A DNA stretch of 24,530 nt, from positions 1-24,530 of the forward strand of contig JBBSGJ010000013.1 of assembly GCA_038254195.1 (NCBI GenBank), read 5' to 3'. Origin of the DNA: JBBQAA01 sp038254195. GTDB lineage: Bacteria; Actinomycetota; Thermoleophilia; Solirubrobacterales; Solirubrobacteraceae. Under the pieces are notes generated by a model. The model was not told where the DNA came from, did not search any database, and saw nothing but the letters and a program-made list of their open reading frames with translations. The number at the start of each line of letters is the position of its first letter. Positions within the stretch are counted from its first letter, which is position 1. Both the position numbers and the translations under genes were made by a program. Positions 23,006-24,530 of the stretch are shown piece by piece.

Positions 23006-24378
23006 GCGGCGAGCTCGCCCTCGTCCTGCACACCCACATGCCCTACGTCGAGGGCTTCGGGACCTGGCCCTTCGGCGAGGAGTGGCTGTGGGAGGCGATC
23101 GCGTCCTGCTACGTGCCGGTGCTCGACGTCCTCGGCCCCGAGCCGGCGCCGCTGACGCTCTCCCTGACCCCGGTGCTGGCCGACCAGCTCGAGGCGCCGG
23201 GCGCGCTCGAGCGCTGCGCGCGCTTCCTGTGCGACGTGCGGCCGGGGACGCACGCCGAGGCGCTCGAGCACGCGCGCGACCCGCGGCTCGGCCCCGCGCT
23301 CGCGGAGTCCGCGGCGGAGTACGCGCGGGCGGCGGAGGTGCTCGAAGGGCGCGGCTTCGACCTGCTCGGCGCCTTCGCGCCGCACGTGAGCTGGACCTCC
23401 TCGGCCACCCACGCCGTCCTGCCGCTGCTCGCGACCGACGCGGGTGTCCGCCTGCAGGTCGAGAGCGGGGTGGCGTCGCATCGCCGCCGGTTCGGGCTGG
23501 GCTGGGCCGGCGGGTTCTGGCTGCCGGAGTGCGCGCATGGGCCGTGGCTCGACCCGCTGCTCGACGCCGCCGGGGTGCGCGCGACCTGCGTCGATCTCAC
23601 CGACGTCCTCGGGCCGGGGTCGGCCGCGCACCTGACGCCGCTGCGCTCGGCGGCGGGACCGCTCCTCCTCCCCATCGACCGGGAGACGATCGAGCTCGTC
23701 TGGCACGACCGCGGCTACCCCGCCGACCCCGCCTACCGGAACTACCACGGCTACACGAAGCACCACCACCGGGCGTGGGCCAACGACGGCTCGCCCTATT
23801 CCCCCGAGCGCGGCCGCGCACGCGCCCGCGAGCATGCGCGGGAGTTCGTCGAGCGCGCGGCGCGACGGGTGGAGGGCGGCGGCCTCGTCGTCTGCGCGCT
23901 CGACACGGAGCTGCTCGGCCACTGGTGGCACGAGGGGCCCGAGTGGCTCCGAGCGGTGCTCGAGGAGGCGCCGCGGCAGGGCGTCGGGCTCGCGCGGCTG
24001 GACGACGCGGTGGCCGCGCGGGAGGCGGTGCCGGCGCCCGGCGAGCTGCCGGTGACGACGTGGGGGATGGGCCGCGACCTCTCGACGTGGAGCGGACCGG
24101 GCGTCGCGCGCTACGCGTGGGAGGCGCGGGCGGCGGAGCTCGAGGTCCTCGCGGGTGCCCGCTCGGTGGAGGTCGGTGCCGTGCGCGAGCTGTTGGCGCT
24201 GCAGGCGAGCGACTGGGCCTTTCTCGACAACGCGCGGCTGGCCGGCGAGTACCCCCGGGAACGGGCGGACGGCCACGCGGAGCGGCTCGCGGCACGGCTG
24301 CGCGGGGAGGCGGCGGATCTCGGTGCGCTGCGCAACCTCGCGGTCGACGCCGAGGCCGGGGCGCTGCTCTTGGGTTGA
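23002..24378 (+). CDS. GH57 1,4-alpha-glucan branching enzyme-like protein (mirror copy)
   Basis: Identical second copy of the 458-residue GH57 protein, with nucleophile Glu176 in LPECAHG and acid/base Asp301 in ALDTELLGHWW. Convergent with the ABC ATPase fragment at the window edge. Confidence 0.83.
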   Translation: MSGELALVLHTHMPYVEGFGTWPFGEEWLWEAIASCYVPVLDVLGPEPAPLTLSLTPVLADQLEAPGALERCARFLCDVRPGTHAEALEHARDPRLGPALAESAAEYARAAEVLEGRGFDLLGAFAPHVSWTSSATHAVLPLLATDAGVRLQVESGVASHRRRFGLGWAGGFWLPECAHGPWLDPLLDAAGVRATCVDLTDVLGPGSAAHLTPLRSAAGPLLLPIDRETIELVWHDRGYPADPAYRNYHGYTKHHHRAWANDGSPYSPERGRARAREHAREFVERAARRVEGGGLVVCALDTELLGHWWHEGPEWLRAVLEEAPRQGVGLARLDDAVAAREAVPAPGELPVTTWGMGRDLSTWSGPGVARYAWEARAAELEVLAGARSVEVGAVRELLALQASDWAFLDNARLAGEYPRERADGHAERLAARLRGEAADLGALRNLAVDAEAGALLLG

Positions 24379-24529
24379 GGCGGGCCACGCCCTCGGCGCT
24401 CGCGCGCTCCTCGAGCGCGCGCAGCTCCTCGGCGGGGCCGTAGACCTCGACGACCTCGCGCCCGGCGTGGGCGGCCACGAGCTCGCGCGGGGGCCCCTCG
24501 GCCACGACCCGGCCCCGGGCCATGACCGC
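24377..24529 (-). CDS. ABC transporter ATP-binding protein, C-terminal fragment (mirror copy)
   Basis: Identical second copy of the edge fragment (VMARGRVVAEGPPRELVAA). It is cut by the window edge at its 5' side and lacks a plausible stop where it meets the GH57 3' end. Confidence 0.58.
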
Positions 24530-24530
24530 G

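Larger units (their letters stand above)
12266..24530 (-). repeat. Right arm of a window-length perfect inverted repeat
   Basis: Exact reverse complement of 1-12265. All features listed from here on the right are second copies of the left-arm features on the opposite strand and carry no independent sequence information. Anyone counting genes should count only one arm unless reads spanning the axis prove that both exist. Confidence 0.97.

Noticed and set aside
1..24530. Composite transposon or IS-mediated inverted duplication
   Set aside because: No transposase, terminal inverted repeats or target-site duplications are seen, and the arms consist of ordinary chromosomal genes.

Overview
The window is one perfect 12,265-bp inverted repeat. 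Base i pairs with base 24531-i over the whole length, and every gene at a..b on one strand recurs at (24531-b)..(24531-a) on the other with an identical protein. The axis lies between 12265 and 12266, exactly mid-window, inside a G7/C7 core flanked by a 24-base C run and its matching 24-base G run. That core interrupts a gamma-glutamyltranspeptidase gene, which therefore lacks its 5' part in both arms. A palindrome this exact, centred on the sequence itself and joined through low-complexity filler inside a gene, is best read as a foldback or assembly chimera of one ~12.2-kb locus. It is probably not a natural duplication, and the real gene content is one arm.

The DNA is very GC-rich (about three quarters by eye), with short intergenic gaps, frequent GTG/TTG starts and 4-11-nt gene overlaps. 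Gene content points to a high-GC actinobacterium, most likely of the Thermoleophilia/Solirubrobacterales type. The evidence is a MauE/MauA-like redox cluster, a small Cys lipoprotein of a kind I recall from that group, and a GH57 plus methyltransferase pair like mycobacterial Rv3031/Rv3030. This placement is inference.

Arm 1 (arm 2 is its mirror). 1-155: 3' fragment of an ABC-transporter ATPase, cut by the window edge and lacking a proper C-terminus. 153-5255, minus strand, transcribed right to left: class I photolyase, NAD-dependent beta-hydroxyacid dehydrogenase-like protein, VapB antitoxin, VapC toxin, SAM methyltransferase and GH57 alpha-glucan branching-type enzyme, spaced tightly enough to be one or two operons. 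5297-5932, plus: Lon substrate-binding-domain protein, divergent from the photolyase. 5936-6361, minus: small exported, possibly lipid-anchored protein. 6399-6794, plus: ArfB-type peptidyl-tRNA hydrolase with a GGQ motif. 6805-9717, plus: a three-gene overlapping set made of a MauE-thioredoxin fusion, a Tat-exported cysteine-rich MauA-like protein, and a CcdA/DsbD-like membrane protein fused to a propeller-like domain. 9753-10922, plus: secreted clan GH-A-like glycosidase. 10942-12189, minus: C-terminal three quarters of the gamma-glutamyltranspeptidase, broken at the junction.

The most interesting biology is the 6805-9717 set. It looks like an export and disulfide-maturation module dedicated to one small cysteine-rich secreted protein. 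That protein resembles the methylamine dehydrogenase light chain but has only one tryptophan, so it cannot carry the classical two-Trp TTQ cofactor. The methyltransferase-GH57 pair suggests a methylated or branched alpha-glucan pathway. I saw no rRNA, tRNA, CRISPR, integrase or transposase.
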